A stretch of DNA of 64,000 nucleotides from Acanthosoma haemorrhoidale (taxonomy: Eukaryota > Arthropoda > Insecta > Hemiptera > Acanthosomatidae), in assembly GCA_930367205.1 (NCBI GenBank), contig OV884011.1, forward strand, positions 169,581,226-169,645,225, written 5' to 3'. The notes under the pieces were generated by a model. The model saw only the letters and a program-made list of their open reading frames with translations, was not told the origin of the DNA and searched no databases. Of the stretch, positions 35,775 to 49,300 are shown piece after piece (within the stretch, counting starts at the first letter, position 1; every line of letters begins with the position of its first letter). The position numbers and the translations under genes are program-made.

Positions 35775-36255
35775 CAGACATAAAAGCCGTAATTTGGCCA
35801 GGATTTCAAACAAATACCCCGAGAAAGTTGAGAAATGAAAACGTATCGATAGATGACTAAATATGACTGGTGAATATTTATTGTTCTATTACAGATTACT
35901 TCTATTAGTAACATGTGAAAAGAGACTTTCATGTGAAATCTCATGACTCTAGGGTTAAAAAGGGATTCATAAGGACCGGAGCTGACAGACAGACAAGCGG
36001 TTCGGTCCGTTGGAAACATTTGAGTTTCTGGTTATGAAAAACCACAGATCCCTCTGATCCTTAAATCTACTATTGTATTTTGGTGAGTACCATAAGAGCT
36101 GAAACTGATTCACAATAAATTGCAAATTTTATCGAATGAAAAGGGTGCTTTGCTTCAATAAAAAATTGAAAAGCTATAATCATATATTAGAATGTCACGG
36201 TTGGGTGCTTTCCGACAGTATGAATGATTTGAAAGAGCGCTTGGAATCTTAAAGA
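35775..36255 (-). repeat. Repeat R, inverted copy 3
   Basis: Reverse complement of 27955-28470, with matching short frames that only reflect the shared DNA. Beyond 35775 the sequence departs from that found after the 28-kb copy (no protease motif), and beyond about 36255 it departs again. The pair forms an inverted repeat spanning 8.3 kb. Confidence 0.8.
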
Positions 36256-38170
36256 TTCCAGCCCCACCTCAATCAAGGGATAGTTTCGAAGGAACCCGGT
36301 GGTACCTCCTTTTTTTAAGTATTCTTTTATATCATATTCATATATCTGCTAACCTCAATTTTAACCCTTTTGATTTTTCAAACCTCAAAAACCTATCCGC
36401 TCATCCCAATCCTCTTGCCATCACCTTATCGAATAACAAACACTTATCCTTACAATTTTTAATGTCACCTAAAATGATGGTCTCACGATCTAGATATATT
36501 TCTTGGGGTACTGGCAAGGGCCACCACGGAGATCTGCTGATCGTCTGCGGCTCTCTTGCCCTTGGAGGGAGTCCCTCTTCGTTCTGGCCTTTCAAGCAGC
36601 TTGCTGAGGAATCATCCTGACAGTGGGGTAGGGGCTCATGAGCACAAAATGAAGTTTAAATGGTATAAATGAGAATTGTACATGAGTACAAGTACTTAAT
36701 ACATAACTATGAATGAATTCTACAATATCTGAAATCTTTATGGAAAGCGTTTTTAAATTTCAACTAATTTCTGAAACAAAATTAACAAGATCTCGTAATC
36801 TACTAACCGACCCAAACCTCTCTAACTTTCGGTCCCCTAAGACACTGCTGTAAACAATAATAAGACATAAATATAAACAATATGAATGAAATAAATAAAA
36901 ACCTCTCAGGATCATTTTATATCAATAATTTAGCATTTACCATTTTATTTATTTAATGAGAAGGCTTTTTGTCGGTGATCGATATGGTTTAAAAATAGAA
37001 TTAAGCATTTTTACTTAAAAAAATGATTGACCTTGCCACACAGATCTGCTTTTATTGTTGTTTTCTTAAGCGCAAACCACCAGCCTGGAGGAAAATATGA
37101 ATACTGGTAAAGGGAATTTGTGCCGTAGGAAAAGACAGGCAGGGAGAGTTGGGTTACTATTTATAACTTCTAATGTTAACATGAAATCGTTCATATATGT
37201 CATGTAAAATTTAGTTCATAATTGGTGTAAGAACGAAATGAGTCAGTAAAAATAAGATTCTTTAAAACAACAGGAGAAAAGTGAAAAATCAGCTGCTCAT
37301 AGGATTAAATTGTAAATAATTCTGCATTGAATGTTATTATCTTAAAAATATTCTCAGCCGATGAAGCAAAAACGGCTGTATCCGACCGGTATTCTATAAC
37401 GGATATAACCCGAGTTATAATCAGTCCTGATTGTCCCTTATATAAGGCAGTTACGTGTGTCAGATGGGGGGGGGCATCCCCCCAAAATAACTTCCCTTGT
37501 AAAATAGTAACATAACTCGGCTGTCCGTGGGCTGACATTCTTATGTCATCAGAATCTCTACTTACAGCATCCTGTCTTCTTGCATAACCCCTCAAGGATC
37601 TGCTCTCGGCAAACCAGCGAAACATGTCTGTTAATTCAAAATCGTGCCTCATTCTGAAGGCGCAATTTAATAATTTGTATACATATTTACTTACATTTTA
37701 TATATGAGCACCCCCAATTGTGAATTAGAATTTTTTTATTTTTAAATTTTTATTTCAGTTTCAATTTTTAATTATTGAGGAATATTTATCCTTTATATGT
37801 ATATTATATTTTTTTATTATATTTTTTCTTATTTCATTATATTTTTTTGTATATTTTTTCTTTCTCTGCACATTACTCTACTACAGTGTTGTGCCTTTGT
37901 GCAATTTTATTTGACTTTTTATTTTATTGTTATAGAGCTTACGAAAGCGTTTTTGATATTTTTTCAATAAAGAAGAAAAATAAGTTATTAATTGTTAAAA
38001 GACAATAACGCTGTTTTTATAATTTTACTATAACATATTCCGGCATTAAACTTTTAAAAATGATTATATTATTTTTACCGCTGATGATGAAATTATAAAA
38101 AAATGAGATCTCTCATATATTGAAATCCAAAACTTACTGTTACTCCAACTTCTTCGCCACACATAAATGG
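36256..38170. other. Intergenic; G-run hairpin near 37464
   Basis: No gene recognised. A patch at 36470-36640 is richer in G and C and could be a fragment of an unknown retroelement. At 37464-37483 a run of nine G is followed by CAT and six C, able to form a short hairpin. Confidence 0.35.
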
Positions 38171-39126
<956 letters not shown>

Positions 39127-39132
39127 ATCATT

Positions 39133-39610
39133 TACACGTGTTGCTTTCAGTCTTTTTTATTGAACTACCTCTGCATCTCTATTTCCTAACCGTACTATGT
39201 TTTAGTCCGGTGTTGTCAGACCCCACACCTTCCTAGTGAGATTCTCTGTCTTTGTCTTGCTAAAACTAGCACCTGCTGGGAAGAGATCTCTTCAATGCGG
39301 ACGACGGTCTCTGGGGCCCTACAAACTTTACCTAGTAGCGTCTCCCCCAGCGATCCACCCTGCCTCTCTCCGGTTTACACTTGCATTTGGGATCCCTTAG
39401 ATACCGAGTGTGAGTTCGTGGTCATTCAATGACCATATAAACTACCTATAATACCTACCCTGTACCTCTTTTACTGAACATAGAACATAGAACATAGAAC
39501 TACCGGTGCCCGCCGACTAGATCGCCAGCAAAGGTCAAAGACCATAGGTTTACCCATTTTATTTATTTATTTCTTGAACCCCCCGCCGGGCTCCTCCCTA
39601 CTACCTGACA
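39133..39610 (+). mobile_element. LTR-like repeat T, partial divergent copy 3
   Basis: Starts within the repeat (TTGCTTTCAG, CTACCTCTGCATCTCT, TATGTTTTAGTCCGGTGTTG) and runs to CTACCTGACA. It lacks the first 200-350 bp, including promoter and CT tract. It is more diverged than copies 1 and 2 and contains a short GAACATA tandem repeat at 39475-39501. Its head-to-tail placement 6 bp after copy 2 suggests tandem duplication or nested insertion. Confidence 0.6.
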
Positions 39611-39912
39611 CTGACGTTACAATTACTTTAGGCATATGAGAATAGACTTCTAGGCATATTCTACCTTAGAAGTGTAGAACCTCTTGTATATTTCCTAAAT
39701 TGATTCAAAATTATGAATAATTGAGGGACCCATATATAACTATAGAAAGACCGAACACGACCTAGGATATATTGAATATATGCCCCCTATCTTCTTGAAC
39801 AAAGAAAACCCCCCTCGAGAACCCTTGTGAGACCATCTGTCTGGTAAATAGGGGTCAGTAATTCTGCCCCTTTCGGCGGCTTGCATATTAGTTTGCAGTA
39901 GTAAACTCCATT

Positions 39913-39995
39913 TTGTGATAAATGTTCTCATTCACACCATATTTATAATTTTCATTCACTTGCTTATTCATACAGTATTTTCAAACAGCCCAGAG
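39913..39995 (-). mobile_element. LINE-A 3'-UTR fragment
   Basis: Contains AAATGTTCTCATTCACACCA, TTCATACAGTATTT and CAGCCCAGAG in the order of minus-strand LINE-A 3' ends. Only about 80 bp remain. Confidence 0.7.
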
Positions 39996-40095
39996 CATAA
40001 CAAAATCGCACATAACAAAACAAATGTCAAACTAAATTGCATTTTTTGAAATAAAATCGAGGACTTTAAAAAGTAATTGAACATTACAAAGAGAT

Positions 40096-40234
40096 TTTTG
40101 TCAATATTGTATGAATGTGCGAGCGAATTATGAATCGTAAATATGGTATGAATGAAAACATTTATCTCAATTATTTATTGCCTATTAAGTATTAAGGCAG
40201 ATTGTAATTTCATCATAATAAAGTTGTTTATACA
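40096..40234 (+). mobile_element. LINE-A, 139-bp 5'-truncated insertion with target duplication
   Basis: The last part of the LINE-A 3' UTR (TATTGTATGAATGTGCGAGC to AATAAAGTTGTTTATACA) is bracketed by TACAAAGAGAT at 40085-40095 and 40235-40245. The 11-bp perfect duplication fixes both ends and shows that the element's 3' terminus lies within a few bases of GTTGTTTAT. Confidence 0.88.
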
Positions 40235-40521
40235 TACAAAGAGATGAGTTTGGAGTCCCAGGGACACGAATATTAACCATTTTGCTGTTCGATCATTTTT
40301 CCCGCTATAAATATAATTTTCACAAAATAAATCAAATTTAATTTACTAAAGTTTTGTATCTGTTTTATTTGAAATACTTATTCAGACCGAGTACAGTATG
40401 CCAATTTCCAGTTGGCAACATTATTATTTTAAATTATTTTTGTGTTACCGACTTTAGTGTTTCCTTATTCATGGTAAAAATCACATTAAATCTTATTTAG
40501 CTCCTGAGCTATGTGAATCTT

Positions 40522-41202
40522 TGTCGGGTTGTCACCAGGAGGCGCCTGATCACCTAACCCTGGTGACAAGTGCGGATTGTTCGAGTTAATAACCTGGACA
40601 ATCGTTCCAGGACGGCGTTAATATCTGACTCCATTTTATGATAGGGATGTGGCCCGACAACGCACTATGTTCAAAAGAAGAGGTACAGAGGTTTCATAAA
40701 GAATAATACATGTTAAGAGTTCGAGCGGGAGTCCGGCAGCGTAACAGGTACAAGGCGCCAGAGGGTCTGCAAGGAGGCTGAGTGACAGGGTAACAGGCTC
40801 AGAGGTGCTGCAGAGAGAGTAAGCCTACAGGGCGAAACCCCCTGGTTTAAATATTATTTCCCCTTCCAACCGGAAGGCCAAGCCTGGCCTGAAAGGGGTA
40901 TGTTTATGATGTCACACCTGCACCTCTGTCACAAGGCGCGTGACCGGAGACAAGGGTTGCTTAGTTTATGGCCTGCTAGGGACTCACCCATTAAGGTTTA
41001 TGAGGCGACCCTAGGTCTACCGGGTCTGTTTTATGACGGCCAGGTGGCTTTTAAGCCAGTGCACCTGCTGTTACCTGACTTGTTACGACTGCCGGCCCAT
41101 GCTTTTTTTGCTAGGCTTTCACCATGATTCACATTATTACAATAGATTATATATGCACCAGAGTATAGGGTGATTTAACTTAAGTAGTTAGCGGACGCTA
41201 CA
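40522..41202 (-). mobile_element. Solo LTR, family S
   Basis: A 681-bp block, reverse complement of the family, starting TGTCGGGTTGTCAC and ending AGTTAGCGGACGCTACA on the plus strand. Flanks ATCTT (40517-40521) and ATATT (41203-41207) form a 5-bp target duplication with one change. Its length matches the 682-bp copy at 54 kb. No internal retroelement genes are present. Confidence 0.82.
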
Positions 41203-44069
41203 ATATTATTAGTTAGCGACAAGGGCCCTACTTGTGTCAGATTATTGTCTATACTTCCCATCAATTAGTTTTGAAAAATCACCTAATCAGCCTTTGGCGT
41301 AGCTCTAATTGGTCACATCAATTAAATAGTTTTTAAACCCGTATTAGTACTTGGACGAAAGTATTTAAATAATAAAAATTATTTAAATCACACCTTGTGC
41401 TTGACGATGAGGTTTTAGTTCAGTAAAATATCCAATTAAAAATATTTATTGTTTTATCACACATATCAATTGAACTGACCATTCTTCAGTTTAACTTTTC
41501 TTTATCTCCGCACATTTCTCAACAAATACTTTCTAAACTGTTTTGTGAAAATACACGACGTCAGGAGACAATGGCCAGTTTCTCCGACCATGTCCCGAGC
41601 TGGATCGTATCCATTGAGGTAATTAATCATGAATATAATTTACGGAGATCTCCTATGAAAAACTTACTGCCATCAAGTGATTTTAAAGTTTCCATATCAT
41701 GAAAATAAAATTATTAGAGACCTAACACATCTAACATATGCTGTAATCAACTCTAGATTATTTTTTATTTTTATATATATAGGTACAATATACTATTGTG
41801 TGAATTATGAACAATATTAGTATGTAATATACGATTTAAAAAATGTATCAAACAGTGAAATAAAAGAAGGAGATCAAAGGTTTTCTGTAAAAAAAATCAA
41901 ATAAATCAGTTCGTACAAAAATAGTTCGGATTCTTTTAAATACACCCTCCTATAGCATGCAATATGCAGAGAGTATCAAGAATCTACATAGTTGCTATGA
42001 AAGAAAATGCTATTTAAAAAAAAAATGGTAAAAATACTACTGAATAAAACAATAGTTTTAATTTATTACCTTCCTAAACATAAATAATCAGTCAAACATT
42101 TATAATCATTAAAACACAATACATGAACTTACTTCATTTAGTGTACGTTTTAGGTTTGGAAATTAAAACAGTAGCTAAGACATGAATATTCATTATTCGT
42201 ATAAGTATTTGAGAGTACTACAATTTTGTTAAAAGTTAATTTTTGATATATCTATCTAAAAGTTTGGTATCTTATTACATGACCTACTTCTCACCGCTAA
42301 AACTTTAGAGGCCTAAAAGTTATGAAGTTTTGAAGGTGATTGCATCATTAAAGAAAAGCAAAGAGGCCCCAGGTAAAGTATTAGATTATGATGTTCTTAC
42401 TCCTCAATTTTAAATTTGTATATAAAGTGCTACAAATTATTTCAAGTTTCTTCCTTATTAAATATTTATTTTGTTTGCCGACTTCATCGTCATAGTGACA
42501 ATCACTACCTCTTCCATTATGTACAATCATTTGTAAGTTATCATTTCTTTTTTAAAGACATGTCCAGGAACTTTAAAAAAAAAAACAGTATTCAAAAATG
42601 CGTTAGAAATATCCATAGCCCAATAAATAACATCTAATTTAGACTTCTAGATCTCTGCTAAGAAGCAAGTCCGACACCGATGAACCGTGTGAATAAACCA
42701 CGCTTAATGCCAACCAGTTGTGATCCCATAAAAAAAATACTTAATACATTATAAAAAACCACTCTGCATGGATACCATGACTCGACTTACTTACTCCAAT
42801 GCAACTGTAACCTTTAATGAAACTTATAGATCTAACTATCTGGTGATAAGAAAAAAATATAATGTTAATTAATACATCCTCGAAGATGCCATACCACCAA
42901 AAGAACAGAAGAAACCTATTCTCGAAATAGCAATGAAGGAAACTTCTTCGGAGAGCTTCTTCTTCATGAAGAAAATAAATGTTTGTTTGTAGAGGATTTC
43001 AACAGGAAAAGAAACATCTTGTCGTTCCAGAACGCATGAAAACGAGAGTAAAATATTTAGTGCTTCACTGTTTCATGAAAATGATCCATTGAAGCATTAT
43101 TACTAGTGCATCCACGTTAAGATAAGACTTGGGAGATTGGGAGATCCTTGGATGGCAAGGAGAGGTCTGGGAGAAGCGAGATTTAAATCCAGGCTGAAGG
43201 TGTTTGTGCAGGGCTTTCAGTGTCGTCACTTTGGCTTTTGGTTCTGTTTTTGGAATGTGCACTTTTATCTATCCTGTTTTCTATCATTCACTTTATTAAT
43301 AATGCACCTACCAGGACTTTATCCAATTTAATTTACTTAATATTTAAAAGCTCTAGTAGTGGTACCCATTGAGTCAACAATATAATTACGTAACAGATTG
43401 CCTAATCAATAATTGTTAGATATTAATGGAATACACTATAAATGAATTTCAGTTTCATCGGCCGATTGGTAATATCAGAAATACCCAGATGATCATAAAT
43501 GAACGGATAGGGTGTCAGAGATTTAATGTACTCGTCTATTCATACCTCGGGTACACACATTATCTATTTAACTGATTAAAATTAACCGGGGTATCGTAGC
43601 CTGGAACGTTTTAGCCTAAACATTATCGCATTGGTTCATTAATACCTGAGCTGTTAGTCGTGGGTAGGGCAAATGACAAACAAGCGACAATCGCTGCATA
43701 CTGTACATAATTAAATACTTGCGAAGAGCGAATGAACTATTGGACTAGTGGCAAGCTAATAGGGCGGCCTAAATTAAATTTCGCTTAGCTGTTTCATTAT
43801 ATATAGATACGTGCACATATATTATATATAGATTTCCCTTTTTGACAAACATTCTATAACTAGACCAAAAAAATTGCTGTTAAGATAAATGTGTTTTTCT
43901 ATTCAATGCTAAAAAATGCATAATTTCATACATTTTCGATTGAACTGAAACTAGTTCAAACTAAATTAGCATCATGTTAACTAAGTTATAAAAACTAGTA
44001 TTATATACATAAAATATATAAATATATTTAAACGTAACTGAAAAAAAAGATATTTTTATAGTCAACAAC
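41203..44069. other. Intergenic, with a tiny LINE-A scrap
   Basis: AT-rich. At 41564-41600 about 37 bp (GGAGACAATGGCCAGTTTCT and ACCATGTCCCGAGC) match the LINE-A 3' UTR in plus orientation. Nothing else is recognised. Confidence 0.4.
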
Positions 44070-44138
44070 AACAACTCTATTATGAAAAAAGTACAATCTG
44101 ACTCATTGGGCAATAAGTAATTATCTCATTCATACCAT
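44070..44138 (-). mobile_element. LINE-A 3'-terminal fragment
   Basis: ACAACTCTATTATG followed by GTACAATCTGACTCATTGGG and ATCTCATTCATACCAT is the reverse complement of the last 70 bp of LINE-A. Confidence 0.72.
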
Positions 44139-45240
44139 TACCGAAGGGGCCCTGTGTCTTGTCACTTCAAAACACTGTCTCCTACGGCATGTGAACACTT
44201 AACAATCGTAATAAAATCACGCCAATAAAAAAGATATTAAAGAAAAATTGTTTTTTCGGACTATGTATTTTAAAACAAATTTACGAGCTCTGGACTTAGC
44301 TGATGGTTTACGACTCGATTTTACAAGCATCATCGATCACCAGAAAACTTCTTGAAAAAATGTCCAAATTCCAATTTTCCATTTATATATATATTACTTT
44401 CGAACAGGTTGTTGCATATTGTTTTTCCCAAAAAGTTTATTTTTGGAATATCTTTGAATTTATTTTTCTATCTTTGCATTGTCGTCTTTAATGTTCCTTC
44501 AAACGTTTTGAGAAGGTCTAAAACATCGAATCCTAAACACCTTCTGAGCAGTGACTTCAAATAGGGAAGAAAAATGGGGAAAACTTTATCTTACGTAGTT
44601 ACTCTGCTATTGTAAGGAAATCAAAGCATATTAAGTTGATGGATGTGCATACGACATTTCAAATTGAATGGGCTATCTTCAAGGACGCTGTCGTAAAACG
44701 TACAGGCACAAACGAACGAGGACAAGCAATAAAAGACGATTGCCTGTATGTGTATGAAAAAATGCTCTACCTTCGAGCTTGGTAATTGCCTGACAGAAAG
44801 CGTTTGACTTAAATTAAAATCTATTTTCCCCACATAAATTCCTTTTTTATCGCTCCTTTAGTCTTATCAAAACTAGTGACCCTTGTGTTTTCAACTGTGT
44901 GCCTGCTGATCTTTTAGCTTTTAGCTTTTGTAAACCTCTTATTAATGCTTCAGAAGTTAAATTTCAAATAAAGGACCCATTTGTCAATAATTTTACTAAA
45001 TTTTAAAATTATAAATAACGAAGTCTCATCCCAGTTTTTTTAATATCAAAGTTTTTTTCTTAACAATATATAAACAAAAATCATTAAAACTGTCATAAAA
45101 AAGGAGTTCACAACAATAATTTAACCAGTGTTTGTTTTTAAATCGTGATATTTGAAGCCGCAATGATTCTGAAAATTATTACATTATTAAGCGACTCCAT
45201 GAAGAATCGTTAATAAATGACCTATTAATTATTACGTTTC
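44139..45240. other. Intergenic, nothing recognised
   Basis: AT-rich DNA without motif-bearing frames. Confidence 0.4.
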
Positions 45241-45335
45241 AGGCATCAATGACCCTTTTGGTAAAACAATGACTCCTAAAACAAACAAACAAAGTACTCG
45301 CCTATCATATTGATAAAGGTATAAAATTATTTATT
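45241..45335 (+). repeat. Direct repeat D, left copy
   Basis: GCATCAATGACCCTTTTGG, CTAAAACAAACAAACAAA and GGTATAAAATTA recur in the same order at 49899-49992. The copies are diverged. Together they bracket a LINE-A copy and the R1-like element. Confidence 0.6.
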
Positions 45336-45349
45336 TAAAATGTTTATTG

Positions 45350-46300
45350 GTATAAAAGTACAATCTGCCTTATTGAGCAATAAGTGATCATTCCTACAAT
45401 ATATACAATGCTCTAATCACTCATTCATTCATACAGTATAAACTAATAGCCCAGAGACCTCCCAAATCCACATGGTTGTCACCTCCCTCGCATGCGAAAG
45501 AGGAAGCAGAGTATCGGGAGGACTCCCTCCCCCCTGGTCCTCCATCGCCCGCGTCATCGGATACGAGCCAGTCGAAACTTGCCAAGAGTGTGAAAGCCAT
45601 AGACACCACAGACATGATTGGTGAAACTGGTAATACCCAGGACTCCCACTGTCATGTTTTTATAACAGGTTACCAGGACACTTTAGGCTCCGAGAAGGTT
45701 ATAGGGATGTGTGGTGCAGTGTAAAGGATTAGGAAAGTTGGATAGGATTCGTTGAAATTTTATGTACTTGGAAGGGATGGGTTCAAGAATGTAAGGTATA
45801 TTAAGATCGTTATGAAGGTTTTTTTTCCTAATGTAATAAGGGCAGTATTGTTCTCAGGACTTGTAATTTAAAGAATTGAATACGCTTGATGTTCGACTTT
45901 TTTGCTGTCCCCCATAGCTCTATTCCATATGGCCAGATTGGCTTTAGCATAACTTTGAAAATTTTCTACTGATAGATGGGATGTCCTTCAAAGGATTCTG
46001 TACAGTTGCCCAAAACGTCTGTTTTGTTCTTGTGTTTTTGGCCTCGTGTTTGGGTTAAATACCGACGTCTCGGATACAGGAAGAGGAATGAAATTAGTAA
46101 AAAATAGTGGCCAGGAATTGCGGCAGAGGGTAATGTTGGCATATTTTCCCTCATTAACATTGATATGTCATCGCTTGTACCAATACACGATCTCATCAAA
46201 GTGTTTTTGAAGGATATGGGATGCTGTAACGGGGTCTGGGAGAGATGACAGGACTGCAGTGTTATCTGCAGAAAAGGTTTTGGGAGTATAGGGGACAACA
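45350..46300 (-). mobile_element. LINE-A fragment with RT C-terminus, degenerate
   Basis: The 3' UTR (GTACAATCTGCCTTATTGAG to CAGGACTCCCACTGTCATG) is followed on the minus strand by RT C-terminal sequence colinear with 10.7-11.36 kb. It includes GTTCTCAGGACTT, GATGTTCGACTTTTTTGCTG and GATAGATGGGATGTCCTT, and ends just 5' of the FADD-box region. Frames are broken repeatedly, and a stretch that encodes the ICHLDKR-like part in other copies is deleted near 46055. Confidence 0.78.
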
Positions 46301-46329
46301 GCAGTGTACTGGGGTATGAGTCGGCCTAT

Positions 46330-49300
46330 GCCTGCCATACTGTAGGAATATCGTCCGCATCTATGTGCTAGTTACCAACTAGTTCAGAAGAGTGTGGAAG
46401 AGTGGTTAAGTGATAGACTGCGTAGTAAAAGTCGCAGCACCAAACTTTGAACCTTTCATAACGTTTAAAGTTTGATGGTGCGTGTAATGAGCAGCCTGAT
46501 GGAGGAGTAAACATATAAGAAACTACTTATGTAGCTTGGGACTGGCTAGGGTAGTACTTGGGCCCTTTTTTTCCTAGGCCTACCCTGACTGACGTGACAC
46601 GACTCTCGGATCATGGGTTTTTGCCACCGGTCATTACGTCTCTGCTCGTCGTTCAACTGGACCAGTACGACAGTGGACCAGGGGCTATCGTGGAGCTTTA
46701 AACCACTACGCTACTAGAAGAAGCAGCCAGAGCTAACATAAAGGACGATGCCCTAGTCCAGAACCTATCAATGAGGGTGGCCAAAGTGGTTGGGTCCAAA
46801 CCAAGTCCCAAAATCCGTTGATGAAGTTCGAAGTTGAGAGGAACGAGAGCAGGGGGCGGGAGGCTCCTAGTAGAGACTTCCAGCAGAGGCAGCCATGAGA
46901 CTGCTAGATTCTAATGCTGGCCTTACTGAGAATGGAAGGAAGAGATCCGGTGGAGCTGCTTAAAGTCTTTGAGGGTCATACCAATGCCTGACATACGGCG
47001 TGGGTCTCACTCACTCTAAAAGAAGGAGAGACACAGCGATGGGCTTTAGTGGGGCCAGCCTGCTCTCAGGGTCCCAAGGAAGCAGCTGGATTGACTTAAT
47101 TATGTGTTTTGTCCTCCTCCGTATGAGGATATATACGATCCTCCGGATGTAGAGAGTACTGATGAATTTCAGTGGGACCATAACTCAATCTCGTTCGACA
47201 TCATCCCATGGGTACTTGCACCAGTGGATTCAGTCCGAGGATATGTAACGAGAGGAGTCGAGTGGTCCCCGCCCGAGAATGCGATACAGGTGAGACTCCT
47301 GGACGATGAGTGAGCTCTCAAAGAAAATAATCTTCTAGAAGAGTAGAACATTAACACAAAGCTGGCGTCCCTTAAGGAAGCGAAGAAGGCCTTGCAAGAC
47401 CAGCAACCCATACTGGACAACTCCCCTATCGGAATCCAAGAGAGAGGTTTACAGGGGTACTTAGTACCAGAGGTGCAGGATTGAGCTGGTCCATGAAAAT
47501 GTCCGGCCCAGGTTCAAGAGTACATTAAGAAGATTGAGACCACCCGGAGGAAAACCAGGGATGAGTTCCTCCGACACGAGTTGGAGAAAAACCTCTGGGG
47601 CAGCCCGTGCAGAGATGACAAGAAGAGGCCTGGCCATGACTCTCCTGAGAAGGGGGGACCACCAGCTGACTTCCCCTGAAGAAGCAGCTATACCTCGGGG
47701 AAACATATCCATGGACGACACATGGAATGGCTCACGCGAGGATTCCTGCCTAAGCGACCTAGCTCAAGCCCCCCCCCCTCGGCTGAGCTTACCTGTATCC
47801 CCCATGGAATATCTGGTACCTAAGCCTTGGCGTTAAGAGGCAGAACACCGGACGAGCGCCAGACAGGGGTGAGCTCGAAGCCCCTCTTGTTAAGGCCTCG
47901 TGGCCCCTCATTGAAGGGATGCTTCTTACAATCGATAATTGGTGCCTTGACCACAGCTAGTTCCGAAGGGACTAGAAAGGGATATAACTTAGCCTGGACC
48001 CTAAGGTCACAGACCGGCATCGCACAGCTACCAAGAGCTACAGGGCCTTCAGCCTTCTAGTAGTTCTCAATAAAATCCTGGAACGTCTGATTTATTCGGT
48101 GCTTCGACAGGTCCTCGATAAAACAGATCACCCAAGGCAATGAGGCTCGAGTAAAGGATGGAGCTTGGCAGACGCTCTGAATAGGCTGTGGGGGGTATAG
48201 TGGAAGGTAACTCCAAGAATCTCATTGTCATGATGTATGACATCTTCTACATCTTCTGCCTTCGACAGAGCGTGTTGGCCCTTCACAATAAGGGAGTTTC
48301 AGGAACTAGAGACATCCAGCCACCTCTATGAACTTGTTGGAAGCTACCTTGCCCAACGGAGAGTGGTCATCAGAGACTCTCCTCTTATACAAGGTGGAGG
48401 CCCCGTTGAGCACATCCCCGCTCAGGGGTTAGTCAGAATTGCGCCGTGGCCTCTGGAAGCTAGTATTAAACAAGGTTATCGTGGCCCTTAATGACCATGG
48501 GATTTCTACGGTACCTAGGTGGATGATCTGGCGTCAACAATTGCGATGGGCTCCCGAAATGAGATCGCCAGAAGAGCTTGTGGAAAAGTGGGGCACATCC
48601 AGAAAGGTGATCATAGCAGTGGAGAAGACAACAGCCACCTTCACCAGGGGGATAGTGCCAGACTGTGGCCACCCTATTCGTAGGACGTAGGAAGTGGAAG
48701 GGCCATCTAATAGACTAAACTTACGAGGCATGTAATGCTAGGTGGACCATACCACAAAACGGAATACACTGAGGAAGTACTTTCCCTCTGTTAAGGTCCG
48801 GCTGAGAGCAAAGTGGATCTCCCCGGACTATTGGAGTTTCAGGGTGCTATCAGTGAATGGTGGATTTCGTTCCAAGCTCTATGAGCATAAAAGAGCTGCG
48901 GACCCCAATCGCCCTCATTGGGGGGTAGAGATACAGCACAGCTTGTCATGTACACCTGTTAAGCCTTGGGACAAGCAAGAGCACGGATGCTCCTCTCAAT
49001 TGGCCAGTATAGCTTGGAAGAGTCAGAGTGCTGGTGGACAACGAGGATAACTACCTCATCTTTGTCCAGAAGTGGAAGGAGCTGCAGGGACCAAGGCACT
49101 ACTTCACCGTCTCCAGAGAAGCAGCCGTAACATCGGGGGGGCTCATCAAGAAGGCACCGTTGCAAGAAATGAATAGAATAAAACCGCCTTAAAAGAAAAA
49201 AAACCCAATTGCACTGAAATACGCGCACCACAAATCCCCCACGGTCCCCTCAACAGTGAGAACCTTGCGGGAACCACGTCTAGTACACAGTTCTCCTGGC

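Noticed and set aside
27955..36255. Terminal inverted repeats of a Maverick/Polinton-type giant transposon
   Set aside because: The span is only 8.3 kb and no protein-primed polymerase, packaging ATPase or capsid motif is visible; the enclosed integrase belongs to a gypsy-group relic.
45421..45724. Protein-coding gene on either strand at 45.4-45.7 kb
   Set aside because: It is LINE-A 3' UTR, matching non-coding parts of other copies.
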